A stretch of DNA of 64,000 bases from GCA-2731375 sp964631725 (GCA_964631725.1 CAZVYX010000005.1:1-64000), one strand, 5' to 3'; positions 16,768 through 25,854 are shown, counted from the stretch's first letter. Translations and numbers: made by a program. Notes: generated from the letters alone by a model not told the origin.

Positions 16768-18924
16768 ATGAGTGATATGGCGGACAAGACGAAAACCCCT
16801 GAATCCTGGCGCGAGATGGCGGCGAAGGAGCTGCGCGGGAAAACGCCGGATGATCTGACCTGGCAGACGCCCGAGGGCATTGCGGTCAAGCCGCTGTATA
16901 CCGCCGAAGATCTCGAGGGCCTGGAAAACCAGGACAATCTGCCGGGCGTGGAGCCGTTCCTGCGCGGCGTGCGCGCCACCATGTATACCAATCGGCCCTG
17001 GACGATCCGTCAGTACGCCGGCTTCTCCACGGCGGAAGAATCCAATCAATTCTACCGCAAGGCCCTGGCGGGGGGTCAGGCGGGGCTGTCCGTGGCCTTC
17101 GATCTGGCGACCCATCGCGGCTACGATTCCGATCATCCCCGCGTTGTCGGCGATGTGGGTAAGGCCGGCGTCGCCATCGACAGCGTCGAGGACATGAAAA
17201 TCCTGTTCGACGGCATCCCCCTGGACAAGATGAGCGTGTCGATGACCATGAACGGCGCCGTGCTGCCGACCCTGGCGAGCTATATCGTGGCGGCGGAGGA
17301 GCAGGGTGTCAGCCCCGACAAATTGGCCGGCACCATTCAGAACGATATTCTGAAAGAGTTCATGGTGCGCAACACCTATATCTACCCGCCTGGCCCCTCC
17401 ATGCGCATCGTCTCGGACATCATCGGCTACACGGCCGAAAACATGCCGAAGTTCAATTCCATCTCGATCTCCGGCTATCACATGCAGGAGGCCGGCGCGA
17501 CCTGTGTGCAGGAGCTGGCCTTTACCCTGGCCGACGGCCTGGAATATGTCCGCACCGCCGTCGACAGCGGCCTGGACATCGACAAGTTCGCCGGCCGGCT
17601 GTCGTTCTTCTTTTGCATGGGCATGAACTTTTTCATGGAGATCGCCAAGCTGCGCGCCGCGCGCCTGTTGTGGGCCCGCATCGTCCGCCAGTTCGATCCG
17701 AAAGACCCGAAATCCCTGATGCTGCGCACCCATTGCCAGACCTCCGGCGTCTCCCTGACCGAGCAGGACCCCTATAACAACGTCATCCGCACCGCGTACG
17801 AGGCCATGTCCGCCGTGCTGGGCGGCACGCAAAGCCTGCACACCAATTCGTTCGACGAAGCGATCGCCCTGCCGACGGAATTCTCCGCCAAGATCGCCCG
17901 CAACACGCAATTGATCCTGGCCGAGGAAACCGGCGTCACCAACGTGGTCGATCCCCTGGCAGGCAGCTACTACATCGAAAGCCTGACCAACAGCCTGGCC
18001 GAGGCGGCCTGGGAGATAATCCAAGAGGTCGAGGGCATGGGTGGCATGACCAAGGCCGTCGAGGCCGGCATGCCGAAAATGCAGATCGAGGCCGCCGCCG
18101 CCCGCAAACAGGCCCGCGTCGATCGGGGCGAGGAAGTCATCGTCGGCGTCAACAAGTATCAATCCGACGACGACGATCAGTTCGAGGTCCGCGAAATCGA
18201 CAACAGCGCCGTGCGCGAGGCCCAGGTCGCCGGCATCAACAAAATCCGTGCCGCCCGGGACGAGGCCGCGACCAAGGCGGCCCTGGATGCCCTGGAGGCG
18301 GGCGCGGGGGGGGACGGCAATCTTTTAGCACTGTCCGTCGATGCCGCCCGGGCCCGGGCCACGGTGGGTGAGATCTCCGATGCCCTTGAGCGGCCCTTTG
18401 GCCGCTACCGCGCCGAAGTGCGCTCTATCTCGGGCGTTTACAGCGCGGCGTACGAGGGCGACGAGGGCTTCGACAAGATCGTCGCCGACGTTGCCGCCTT
18501 TGCCGAGGCCGAGGGCCGGCGCCCGCGCATGATGGTGGTGAAGATGGGCCAGGACGGCCACGACCGGGGCGCCAAGGTGATCGCCACGGCGTTTGCCGAT
18601 ATCGGTTTCGACGTGGATATCGGGCCGCTGTTCCAGACGCCCGAGGAAGCCGCCCGCGAAGCCATCGAGAACGATGTACACGTGATCGGTGTTTCGACCC
18701 AGGCCGCCGGCCACAAGACCCTGGTGCCGGATCTGGTCAAGGCGCTGCGGTCCCAGGACGGCGGCGACATTCTGGTTATTTGCGGCGGCGTTATTCCGCA
18801 GCAGGACTATGACTATCTGCATCAGCGCGGCGTCGCGGCGGTGTTCGGGCCGGGAACCAACATCCCCAACGCGGCGGCAGATATCCTCGCCCTGTTGAAC
18901 AGAACGCGGGAGGCCGCCGAATGA
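16768..18924 (+). CDS. scpA: Methylmalonyl-CoA mutase, fused form
   Basis: The enzyme interconverts (R)-methylmalonyl-CoA and succinyl-CoA using adenosylcobalamin. The 718-residue chain holds the catalytic barrel (about 1-560) with RQYAGF (Y83) and VRNTYIYPP (R201), equivalent to Y89 and R207, and the C-terminal B12 domain (about 590-715) with GQDGHDRGAKVIATAF. Both specificity residues and the STAEESN segment are canonical, so the methylmalonyl-CoA assignment is good. AGGA stands six bases before the ATG at 16768. No meaB/argK chaperone gene or epimerase is in the window. The next gene overlaps its stop codon. Confidence 0.95.
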   Translation: MSDMADKTKTPESWREMAAKELRGKTPDDLTWQTPEGIAVKPLYTAEDLEGLENQDNLPGVEPFLRGVRATMYTNRPWTIRQYAGFSTAEESNQFYRKALAGGQAGLSVAFDLATHRGYDSDHPRVVGDVGKAGVAIDSVEDMKILFDGIPLDKMSVSMTMNGAVLPTLASYIVAAEEQGVSPDKLAGTIQNDILKEFMVRNTYIYPPGPSMRIVSDIIGYTAENMPKFNSISISGYHMQEAGATCVQELAFTLADGLEYVRTAVDSGLDIDKFAGRLSFFFCMGMNFFMEIAKLRAARLLWARIVRQFDPKDPKSLMLRTHCQTSGVSLTEQDPYNNVIRTAYEAMSAVLGGTQSLHTNSFDEAIALPTEFSAKIARNTQLILAEETGVTNVVDPLAGSYYIESLTNSLAEAAWEIIQEVEGMGGMTKAVEAGMPKMQIEAAAARKQARVDRGEEVIVGVNKYQSDDDDQFEVREIDNSAVREAQVAGINKIRAARDEAATKAALDALEAGAGGDGNLLALSVDAARARATVGEISDALERPFGRYRAEVRSISGVYSAAYEGDEGFDKIVADVAAFAEAEGRRPRMMVVKMGQDGHDRGAKVIATAFADIGFDVDIGPLFQTPEEAAREAIENDVHVIGVSTQAAGHKTLVPDLVKALRSQDGGDILVICGGVIPQQDYDYLHQRGVAAVFGPGTNIPNAAADILALLNRTREAAE

Positions 18925-19409
18925 CCGCCAAGACAGACGCGAATGTGCAACTGCTGCTGGACCGGGAAGATATCAGCCAGGTTCTCTACCGCTATGCCAC
19001 CGCCATCGACACCCGCGATTGGGACTTGCTGGCAACATGCTTTACCAAGGATCTGGAGGCGGACTTCCGCGCCTTCGGCGGCCGCGAAATCGTCAAGGGC
19101 CGGGACATCTGGCTGGAGGCGATCAAGAGCACCATTGCCGGCCTGGACGCGACCCAGCATCTGACCGCCAACCATGTGCACACCGTGGATGGCGACAGCG
19201 GTACTTTGGTGGCCTATTTGCAGGCGCTGCACCGCCTGGACACTGCCCGCAGCGATCCCGAATACACCGTCGGCGGCTATTACACCTGCGACATGCTGCG
19301 CGGCGAAGACGGCCAATGGCGCATGCGCCGCTACAGCCTGTCGGTCACCTGGCACCGGGGCAACCGGGATATCCTGCGCCAGGCCCAGCGCCGCCTGGCG
19401 AATGCCTAA
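18921..19409 (+). CDS. NTF2/SnoaL-like fold protein
   Basis: A 162-residue SnoaL-like (nuclear transport factor 2 fold) protein: LLLDREDISQVLYRYATAIDTRDWDLLATCF is the typical N-terminal helix pair and VGGYYTCDMLRGEDGQWRMRR the closing strands. Family members are isomerases, dehydratases or ligand carriers. Its ATG overlaps the mutase stop by four bases (ATGA), so it is translated with scpA and may act on a CoA ester or an accessory metabolite, but that is inference only. Confidence 0.78.
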   Translation: MTAKTDANVQLLLDREDISQVLYRYATAIDTRDWDLLATCFTKDLEADFRAFGGREIVKGRDIWLEAIKSTIAGLDATQHLTANHVHTVDGDSGTLVAYLQALHRLDTARSDPEYTVGGYYTCDMLRGEDGQWRMRRYSLSVTWHRGNRDILRQAQRRLANA

Positions 19410-19422
19410 GGCACCGCGTCCC

Positions 19423-19451
19423 TGGATTCCCGCGTTCGCGGGAATGACGGA
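19423..19451 (+). repeat. REP-like palindromic element
   Basis: TGGATTCCCGCG-TT-CGCGGGAATGACG: nine-base perfect arms (19426-19434 and 19437-19445) framed by TGGATT and ATGACG. The same frame sequence with other inner bases occurs twice at 58015-58100, so this is one member of a dispersed family. It sits between scpA's partner gene and the next + strand gene, where its hairpin could end or protect transcripts. Confidence 0.7.
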
Positions 19452-19503
19452 ATAGGTCACGATTAGATCCCAACAAACGCCAATTTCCGAAAGTACCCAA
19501 TTC

Positions 19504-20151
19504 ATGAAAGCAGTTGTCATTCCGGTCACGCCGTTTCAGCAGAATTGCACGCTTATCTGGTGCGAGGAGACCATGAAGGGCGCCGTGTCCGACCCCGGCG
19601 GCGATATCGAACAGATCGAGAAAGCCATCGAAGACCAGGGCGTAACGGTAGAGAAAATCCTGGTCACCCACGGCCATATGGATCATGCGGGCGGCGTCGC
19701 CGAGCTGGCCGAACGCCTGGGCGTGTCTATCGAAGGGCCGCACGAGGCGGACAAGTTCCTGATCGACGGTTTGGCCGAATCCGGCGCCAAATACGGTATG
19801 ACCTATGCCCGCGCCTTCACCCCGGACCGCTGGCTGCAGGACGGCGATACGGTCAGTTTCGGCAATGAAACCATGTCGGTGCGCCATTGCCCCGGTCACA
19901 CCCCGGGCCATGTGATCTTTCACGACGGCCGGGCCAAGGTGGCGATCGTCGGCGATGTTCTGTTCCAGGGTTCCATCGGGCGTTCCGACCTGCCGGGCGG
20001 CGATCACGACACCCTGATCAACTCGATCCGGACGCAACTATGGCCCCTGGGCGACGACACCACCTTCGTCTCCGGCCATGGCGGCCTGTCGACCTTCGGC
20101 CAGGAGCGCCAGACCAATCCCTTCGTGGCGGATCAATTGTTCGCGGATTGA
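19504..20151 (+). CDS. Glyoxalase II-like MBL-fold hydrolase (YcbL/GloC type)
   Basis: The 215-residue cytoplasmic protein is close in length and sequence to the type II glyoxalase GloC. Zinc ligands are in THGHMDHAGG (HxHxDH), HCPGHTPGH and VGDVLFQGSIGRSDLPGG, ending with the histidine of SGHGGLSTFGQE. Expected activity is hydrolysis of S-lactoylglutathione or a similar thioester. It opens directly at the conserved MKAVVIPVTPFQQNC. A REP-like palindrome separates it from the preceding gene. Confidence 0.88.
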   Translation: MKAVVIPVTPFQQNCTLIWCEETMKGAVSDPGGDIEQIEKAIEDQGVTVEKILVTHGHMDHAGGVAELAERLGVSIEGPHEADKFLIDGLAESGAKYGMTYARAFTPDRWLQDGDTVSFGNETMSVRHCPGHTPGHVIFHDGRAKVAIVGDVLFQGSIGRSDLPGGDHDTLINSIRTQLWPLGDDTTFVSGHGGLSTFGQERQTNPFVADQLFAD

Positions 20152-20191
20152 ATAAGTAGGTAAGTAATGAGCAAACAGTAAAGGGTATGTG

Positions 20192-21220
20192 ATGATTAAG
20201 ACGCGCGTGACGGAGTTGCTGGGTATCGACACGCCTATTATCGAAGGCGGCATGGCCTTAGCCGGCAACGGCGAACTGGCAGCCGCGGTGTCCAACGGCG
20301 GCGGATTGGGGGTGGTGTCGTCGAACCCGGGCTGGAGCAAGCAGAGCGAGCGGACCGAGAATGTGCGCCAGCATCTGCGCCGGGCCAAGGCCCTGACCGA
20401 CAAACCGCTGTGCGCCAATATGTCCCTGCAACTGATTGGCAAGGAGCCGGAGCGGCATCTGGACATGCTGGTCGAAGAAGACGTGAAGATCGTTGTCACG
20501 TCCGGCGGCAGCCCCGGCGTCTTGACCCAGAAGGCCAAGGATTGCGGCCTGACCGTCATGCATGTGGTGGCCAATGTGCGCCAGGCCCGGCGTTCGGAAG
20601 ATTCCGGCGTCGATATTGTCGTTTGCGAAGGCTATGAGGCCGGCGGCATCGAGGGCGCCGATGAAATCACCTCCATGGTCCTGATCCCCAGCGTGGTCGC
20701 GGCCGTGTCCATCCCCGTGGTCGGCGCGGGCGGCTTTGGCAACGGCCGTGGCCTGGTCGCGGCACTGGCCCTGGGCGCCGAAGGCATTCAGATGGGCAGT
20801 GCCTTTCTCGCCACCAAGGAATGCCATGTGCACCAGAACTTCAAGCAGGCGATCGTCGAGGCGGATGATACGGGCACGGTGATGATCCAGCGCATGATCG
20901 GGCGATTGTCCCGGGTCATCAAAACCCCCCGGGCGCTGCAGTTCCAGGACATGGACAAGCGCGGCGCGGCCGAAGAAATGAAGGAACTGATGTCCGCCAC
21001 GCCGTCCAACGCCAATATGGAAGGCGCGCCGACCATGGACGCGCAATGGCACGGCCAGATGGGCGGCGACATGGTCGAAGGCGAAGCCGCCGCCGGTCAG
21101 TCCATCGCCTTTGTCCAGGAAATCAAAAGCGCCAGCGACGTCGTCCGCGACATCGCCGCCGAGGCCGAGGCCCTGTTGGATGAGATCGAAGGCGGCGCCC
21201 TGCGCCGGCTCCGCGCCTGA
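20192..21220 (+). CDS. Nitronate monooxygenase-family flavoprotein (FMN TIM barrel)
   Basis: The 342-residue protein belongs to the 2-nitropropane dioxygenase/FabK-like group: it begins ELLGIDTPIIEGGMALAGNGELAAAVSNGGGLGVV, has the GSPGVLTQKAKDCGLTVMHVV and CEGYEAGG segments, and an FMN phosphate site in PVVGAGGFGNGRGLVAALALGAEGIQMGSAF. Members oxidise nitronates or reduce enoyl thioesters; the neighbouring acyl-CoA genes would fit either quinone or enoyl reduction, which is inference. Start at ATG 20192 behind AAGGG. Confidence 0.82.
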   Translation: MIKTRVTELLGIDTPIIEGGMALAGNGELAAAVSNGGGLGVVSSNPGWSKQSERTENVRQHLRRAKALTDKPLCANMSLQLIGKEPERHLDMLVEEDVKIVVTSGGSPGVLTQKAKDCGLTVMHVVANVRQARRSEDSGVDIVVCEGYEAGGIEGADEITSMVLIPSVVAAVSIPVVGAGGFGNGRGLVAALALGAEGIQMGSAFLATKECHVHQNFKQAIVEADDTGTVMIQRMIGRLSRVIKTPRALQFQDMDKRGAAEEMKELMSATPSNANMEGAPTMDAQWHGQMGGDMVEGEAAAGQSIAFVQEIKSASDVVRDIAAEAEALLDEIEGGALRRLRA

Positions 21221-21298
21221 GGGACCCTGGACGCAGGGTTTGAAAGTCCGGGCCGAGGGGCTACCATCGCGGTCAAAGCATGATTGAGGAGGAATGCC

Positions 21299-22462
21299 GT
21301 GGCTAACGCAATGCGGGATGTCGCCATCGTCGGCGTCGCCGAGTCCGATCTGGGCCGGGTGCCCGACAAGAGCAAATTTCAACTATCCGCCGAAGCCAGC
21401 CGGGCCGCACTTGATGATGCCGGGCTGAGCGTCAAGGACGTGGACGGCCTGTTCACCACCATCATCACCGAGGGTGGGCAGTTTTCCACCATGATGATGG
21501 CGGAATATATGGGCATCACGCCGCGCTATACGGATTCGACCTCGATTGGCGGCTCCTCCTTCGTGGTCTATGTCGAGCATGCGGCCATGGCCATCGCCGC
21601 CGGCCTGTGCGACGTGGCGCTGATCTGCCATGGCAGCACCAATATTTCCGACCGTGGCGGCAAGGGCGGCCCGGTGTCGCAAGCCACCGATGTGTTCGGC
21701 CCGACCCAGTTCGAGGAGCCCTATGGCGTCTCCACCGTCGGCAGCTATGCCCTGGCGGCCCAGCGCCACATGCATGAATACGGCACCACTTCGGAACAAC
21801 TGGCGGAAATCGCCGTGGCGACGCGCAAATGGGCGTGCATGAACCCGAAGGCCCGCATGCGCGACCCGATCACCATTGACGACGTGATGAATTCCCGCGT
21901 CATCGCCTCGCCATTGCATCTGCTGGACTGCTGTCTGGTGACCGATGCCGGCGGCGCGGTCGTGCTGACCTCGCTGGAGCGGGCCCGGGATCTGAAAAAG
22001 GCCCCCGTGCGGGTGCTGGGCTCGGGCGAGGCGCATACCCACCGCATGATCAGCCAGATGCCGGACCTGACGCAAACAGCGGCGGCGATTTCGGGCAAAC
22101 TGGCGTTCGAACGCGCCGGCCTGACCCATGCCGACATTGATGTCGCGGAAATCTACGATTCCTTCACCATCACGGTGCTGCTGACCCTGGAAAGCCTGGG
22201 CTTTTGCGCCAAGGGCGAGGGCGGCGCGTTCGTCTCCAACCAGCGTACGGCGCCGGGCGGCGATTTTCCCATGAACACCCAGGGTGGCGCCCTGTCGTAT
22301 ACCCATCCGGGCATGTTCGGTATTTTCACCGTCATCGAAGGGGTGCGCCAGGTACGCGGCGAATGCGGCCCCCGCCAGGTGCCGGAGGCACAAATCGCCC
22401 TGTGCAACGGTACGGGCGGCGTCTTGTCGTCCACGGGCACGATTATTCTGGGGAGGGATTGA
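21299..22462 (+). CDS. Thiolase-like protein (SCP2/Ltp2 type) lacking the nucleophilic Cys
   Basis: The 387-residue chain has the overall thiolase fold pattern (AIVGVAESDLG at the start, EIYDSFTITVLLTLESLG and TQGGALSYTHPGM near the end). Where biosynthetic and degradative thiolases have the catalytic cysteine, this one reads STSIGGSSFVVYVEHAA, with no cysteine. The same substitution occurs in Ltp2-type proteins that act as retro-aldolases on CoA esters together with a DUF35 protein, and a DUF35 gene follows two bases later. GTG start at 21299 behind GAGGAGG. Confidence 0.85.
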   Translation: MANAMRDVAIVGVAESDLGRVPDKSKFQLSAEASRAALDDAGLSVKDVDGLFTTIITEGGQFSTMMMAEYMGITPRYTDSTSIGGSSFVVYVEHAAMAIAAGLCDVALICHGSTNISDRGGKGGPVSQATDVFGPTQFEEPYGVSTVGSYALAAQRHMHEYGTTSEQLAEIAVATRKWACMNPKARMRDPITIDDVMNSRVIASPLHLLDCCLVTDAGGAVVLTSLERARDLKKAPVRVLGSGEAHTHRMISQMPDLTQTAAAISGKLAFERAGLTHADIDVAEIYDSFTITVLLTLESLGFCAKGEGGAFVSNQRTAPGGDFPMNTQGGALSYTHPGMFGIFTVIEGVRQVRGECGPRQVPEAQIALCNGTGGVLSSTGTIILGRD

Positions 22463-22464
22463 TC

Positions 22465-22878
22465 ATGGCGACATCATCACCACTGCCGCCACTGCCACGG
22501 CCCTATCAGGACACCGAGGCCTATTGGGCCGCCGCCCGCGAGCACCGCTTCATCATCCAGAAATGCGCTGATTGCGGCGAATTCCAGTTCTATCCCCGCG
22601 GCGTCTGCAGCCATTGCCTGTCCAGCGAGCTGGCGTGGGTGGAGGCCTCGGGCAAGGGCGAGGTCTATTCCTTCTCCGTCAATTACCGGGCGCCGCATCC
22701 GGGCTTCGCCGAGGCGACGCCCTTTGTCCTGGCCCTGGTCGACCTGGAAGAAGGCCCGCGCATGATGACCAATATCGTCGATTGCGACCCGGAAACGGTG
22801 ACGATCGGCATGGCGGTCACGGTGACCTTCGACGACATAACGGAAGAGGTCGCCTTGCCGAAGTTCCGGCCGGCTTAG
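22465..22878 (+). CDS. DUF35 OB-fold/zinc-ribbon partner protein
   Basis: The 137-residue protein has a rubredoxin-like zinc ribbon, CADCGEFQFYPRGVCSHC, followed by an OB fold (GEVYSFSVNYRAPHPGF, PFVLALVDLEEGPRMMTNIV). DUF35 proteins bind thiolase-like enzymes and channel acyl-CoA substrates. It begins two bases after the thiolase-like stop codon with GGGAGGGA overlapping that gene, so the pair is co-translated and very likely forms one complex. Its stop codon overlaps the stop of the convergent flavin split-barrel gene. Confidence 0.9.
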   Translation: MATSSPLPPLPRPYQDTEAYWAAAREHRFIIQKCADCGEFQFYPRGVCSHCLSSELAWVEASGKGEVYSFSVNYRAPHPGFAEATPFVLALVDLEEGPRMMTNIVDCDPETVTIGMAVTVTFDDITEEVALPKFRPA

Positions 22879-23315
22879 GCGCGTTTAGCATAGTCCACGG
22901 TCAGCCAGCGTTCCGGGCGGATAAAGACCTTGATGGAATTGCCCTTGGCGTAGTTTTCCGCCGCGCCGGCGGCATAGTCCTTGCCCGCCTGTTCGCCCAG
23001 ATAGCGCTGCGCCATGGGCTGTAAATCACCCAGCAGGTCCGACGGCACGATGGACGACACCGGACCCTCGATGGAAACATATTTGTAGGGCGAGGTGGAG
23101 GTCTGCACCAGCAGGCTGACCCGGCCGCCCTCGGTCACGAGCCGCCCCTTGCGCGCCGTGCTTTGGGTCAGGAACCAGAGATCACCGCCCGCTTCATAGT
23201 CGTACCAGACCGGGCTGCTTAATGGACCCTTGCCGTCTTCCGGGATCGAAAGCACGCCGATGTGCGCCTCGCCCAGGAATGCCTCGCGCTCCGCCTTTGT
23301 CATGTTGAAAGTCAT
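22875..23315 (-). CDS. Pyridoxamine 5'-phosphate oxidase-like split-barrel flavoprotein
   Basis: A 146-residue split beta-barrel protein: it starts MTFNMTKAEREAFLGEAHIGVLSI and contains GPLSSPVWYDYEAGGDLWFLTQ and RKGRLVTEGGRVSLLVQ, the FMN/F420-binding pattern of the PNPOx-like superfamily. These proteins bind FMN, F420 or haem and act in reduction or sensing of small molecules. Start at 23315 with GGGAGG close upstream. It is convergent with the DUF35 gene (their stop codons share three bases) and divergent from the acyl-CoA synthetase. Confidence 0.82.
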   Translation of the reverse strand: MTFNMTKAEREAFLGEAHIGVLSIPEDGKGPLSSPVWYDYEAGGDLWFLTQSTARKGRLVTEGGRVSLLVQTSTSPYKYVSIEGPVSSIVPSDLLGDLQPMAQRYLGEQAGKDYAAGAAENYAKGNSIKVFIRPERWLTVDYAKRA

Positions 23316-23413
23316 GCCGCCTCCCAGCAATTGCTCAAGTTTGTTTGCTGCGTCATGATAACCGGGCCCCGGTGAGGGCGCGCTGGAAATCTATAAGGAG
23401 GAAGAGTTCCGCC

Positions 23414-25009
23414 ATGGTCTATGACCCCCGCATGCCCGCCCGTGACGCCTGTGTGTTGGGACCGTTGCTGGAGAAATGGGCAAAGACAAAGCCCGACCAG
23501 ACTGCGATCATTTTCGAAAGCGGCGAGAGTTGGACCTGGGCCGAAACCCTGACCATGACCCGGCGGGCCGCCAAGGGGCTGCGGGATATGGGCGTTGAAC
23601 AGGGCGAGCATGTCTTGTCCTGGCAGCCCAATGGTCGGGAGGCGATCCTGACTTGGTTCGCCCTGGATTACCTGGGCGCCGTCTATGTGCCCATCAACAC
23701 CGCCTACAAGGGCAGCCTGTTGCAACACGTGGTGCAGCTATCGGATGCCAAGCTGATGGTCTGCCACGCCGGCCTGGCGCCAAACCTGAACAATATCGAA
23801 ACCGGCGCCCTGGCGGATGTGATCGTGACCAATGGCCAGGCGGAACTGGAACATCTGCAGGCCCATCCCGCATCGGCCCTGCTGCCCGAGGATGCGAGCG
23901 CCGTGGCCGAATGCCCGGTGGAGCCATGGGAGACGATGTATATTATCTTCACCTCCGGCACCACGGGGCCGTCGAAGGCAGTGCTGTCGTCCTATGTCCA
24001 AACCTACGCCATGACGGCGGAGGCCAATGACTATCTGGACGAGAGCGACCGCATTCTGGTCAATCTGCCCCTGTTTCACGTGGGCGGCACCATGTTCGTC
24101 ATGGCCACCCTGTACAACGGCGGTTCCTGCGTCATCGTCGACAGTTTCCGCACGGAGGAATTCTGGCCAACCGTTCGCCGTCACGAAATCACCTACACCT
24201 GTTTCGTCGGCGCCATGACGCCGTTCCTGCTCAAGGCACCGCCGTCGAACCATGACAAGGACCATACCTTGCGCGGCGTCGTGACCATTCCCTGGAACGA
24301 GGATTCCCTGGCCGTGGGCGAACGCTATGGTCTGGAGATGCGCACCGCCTTCAACATGACGGAGATTTCCGCGCCCATCGTCTCGGGCGTCAATCCATCG
24401 GCCCTGGGTACCTGCGGCCAGCCCCGCGAAGGCGTCGAGGTGCGCGTGGTGGATGAAAACGATTGCGAGGTGGCGCCCGGCGAAGTGGGCGAATTGATCG
24501 TGCGCACGGACCGGCCCTGGTCCATGAACCACGGCTATTACAAAAACCCGGAAGCTACCGCCGAGGCCTGGCGCAACGGCTGGTTCCACACCGGCGACGG
24601 TTTCCGCTATGACGCGGATGGCAATTTCTTCTTTGTCGACCGGATCAAGGACGCCATCCGCCGCCGGGGCGAGAACATCTCGTCCTTTGAAGTGGAGTCC
24701 GAAGTCACCATGTTCCCGGCCGTGGCGGAGGCCGCCGCCATTCCCGTGCCCAGCGAACATAACGAGGATGAGGTCATGGTCGTGGTCTCGCCGGCGCCGG
24801 AGCAGGCGGTCGATCCACGGGCATTGTTCGATTTTCTGGAGCCGCGCATGGCGCACTTCATGCTGCCCCGCTTCATCCGCATCATGGACGATCTGCCGAA
24901 AACGCCGACCCAGAAAATCCAGAAAAACCTGCTGCGCAACGACGGCATCACCAATGATACCTGGGACCGTGAAGCCCATGGCATCAGGGTGCGACGACAG
25001 AAACTTTAG
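23414..25009 (+). CDS. AMP-forming acyl-CoA synthetase
   Basis: The 531-residue enzyme of the ANL superfamily activates a carboxylic acid with ATP and then transfers it to CoA. The AMP-binding loop IIFTSGTTGPSKAV (about residues 178-191), the FNMTE motif, the WFHTGD hinge region and the KDAIRRRGENISSFEVE segment are all present; the catalytic lysine region is TPTQKIQKN near the C-terminus. The length is normal for the family. The substrate is not predictable, though the thiolase-like/DUF35 pair just upstream suggests an acid catabolised through CoA esters. AAGGAGGA stands before the ATG at 23414. Confidence 0.9.
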   Translation: MVYDPRMPARDACVLGPLLEKWAKTKPDQTAIIFESGESWTWAETLTMTRRAAKGLRDMGVEQGEHVLSWQPNGREAILTWFALDYLGAVYVPINTAYKGSLLQHVVQLSDAKLMVCHAGLAPNLNNIETGALADVIVTNGQAELEHLQAHPASALLPEDASAVAECPVEPWETMYIIFTSGTTGPSKAVLSSYVQTYAMTAEANDYLDESDRILVNLPLFHVGGTMFVMATLYNGGSCVIVDSFRTEEFWPTVRRHEITYTCFVGAMTPFLLKAPPSNHDKDHTLRGVVTIPWNEDSLAVGERYGLEMRTAFNMTEISAPIVSGVNPSALGTCGQPREGVEVRVVDENDCEVAPGEVGELIVRTDRPWSMNHGYYKNPEATAEAWRNGWFHTGDGFRYDADGNFFFVDRIKDAIRRRGENISSFEVESEVTMFPAVAEAAAIPVPSEHNEDEVMVVVSPAPEQAVDPRALFDFLEPRMAHFMLPRFIRIMDDLPKTPTQKIQKNLLRNDGITNDTWDREAHGIRVRRQKL

Positions 25010-25051
25010 CAGGTCGGCAAAATCCATGTCTCTAATCCGAGGGATCCAACC

Positions 25052-25849
25052 ATGCCTCTAACCACAGCTTTTCCGTTCGTGCCCCTCGACAGCCGTCGCA
25101 GCACCGAAAAGCCGCGCCGGTCCGGTTTGACCATGGTGTCCGACTATCAGCTCAGCCTGAGCGCCCTGGAAGAATTGCTGGAGCTGGCTGGCGACTATAT
25201 CGATATCTTCAAGGTCGCCACCGGGACCGCGCGGCTGTTCGATCGTGATCATCTGATCAAAAAACTCGCCCTCTTGAACCGGTTCGGCGTGCGCAGCCTG
25301 CTCGGCGGTCAATTCCAGGAGTATGTTCTGCATGCCATGGGGATCGAGGCCATGCCCCGGCACCTGGAGGAAGCGCGGGCCGTCGGTTTTGACCTGGTGG
25401 AAATCTCCGACAATGTGGTCGACCTGGGCCCGGGAACCCGCGAGCGTCTGTTCGATGCGGTCCGATCCGCGGCCATGGCGCCGGTGGGTGAAATCGGTGA
25501 CAAGCGGGAACACTCGGCAACCGCCGCCATGGTCGCCGAAATTAGGGAGGTTCTCGACCTGGGCGCCGAACTGGCGATGATCGAGGGCCAGGAACTGATG
25601 CACGGCGGCAGCCCCAATGAAGACCTGATCCTGACCCTGAAACGGGAAGTGGACGTCAGCCGCTGCATGTTCGAATTGTCGACGCTCCGGGTCGGCAGCA
25701 CGGCGCCGGAAATTTACCTTGGCAAGAAGTTCCTGGTGAAAACCTTCGGTCCGGACGTCAACCTGGGAAACGTGACCCCGGACGTGGTGATTGAAACCGA
25801 GACGACCCGGCTGGGCCTGGGCTCGGCCGGTCCGCTCGATCTGATGTAG
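25052..25849 (+). CDS. ComA-like phosphosulfolactate synthase family protein
   Basis: The 265-residue protein resembles the phosphosulfolactate synthase family (PF02679): RRSGLTMVSDYQLSLSALEELLELAGDYIDIFKVATGTARL matches its conserved N-terminal block, and VGFDLVEISDNVVDL and APVGEIGDK follow in the same order. The archaeal enzyme joins sulfite to phosphoenolpyruvate for coenzyme M, but bacterial relatives without coenzyme M exist and their reaction is mostly unknown. No other coenzyme M gene is visible. It follows the acyl-CoA synthetase on the same strand after 42 bases. Confidence 0.78.
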   Translation: MPLTTAFPFVPLDSRRSTEKPRRSGLTMVSDYQLSLSALEELLELAGDYIDIFKVATGTARLFDRDHLIKKLALLNRFGVRSLLGGQFQEYVLHAMGIEAMPRHLEEARAVGFDLVEISDNVVDLGPGTRERLFDAVRSAAMAPVGEIGDKREHSATAAMVAEIREVLDLGAELAMIEGQELMHGGSPNEDLILTLKREVDVSRCMFELSTLRVGSTAPEIYLGKKFLVKTFGPDVNLGNVTPDVVIETETTRLGLGSAGPLDLM

Positions 25850-25854
25850 ATACG

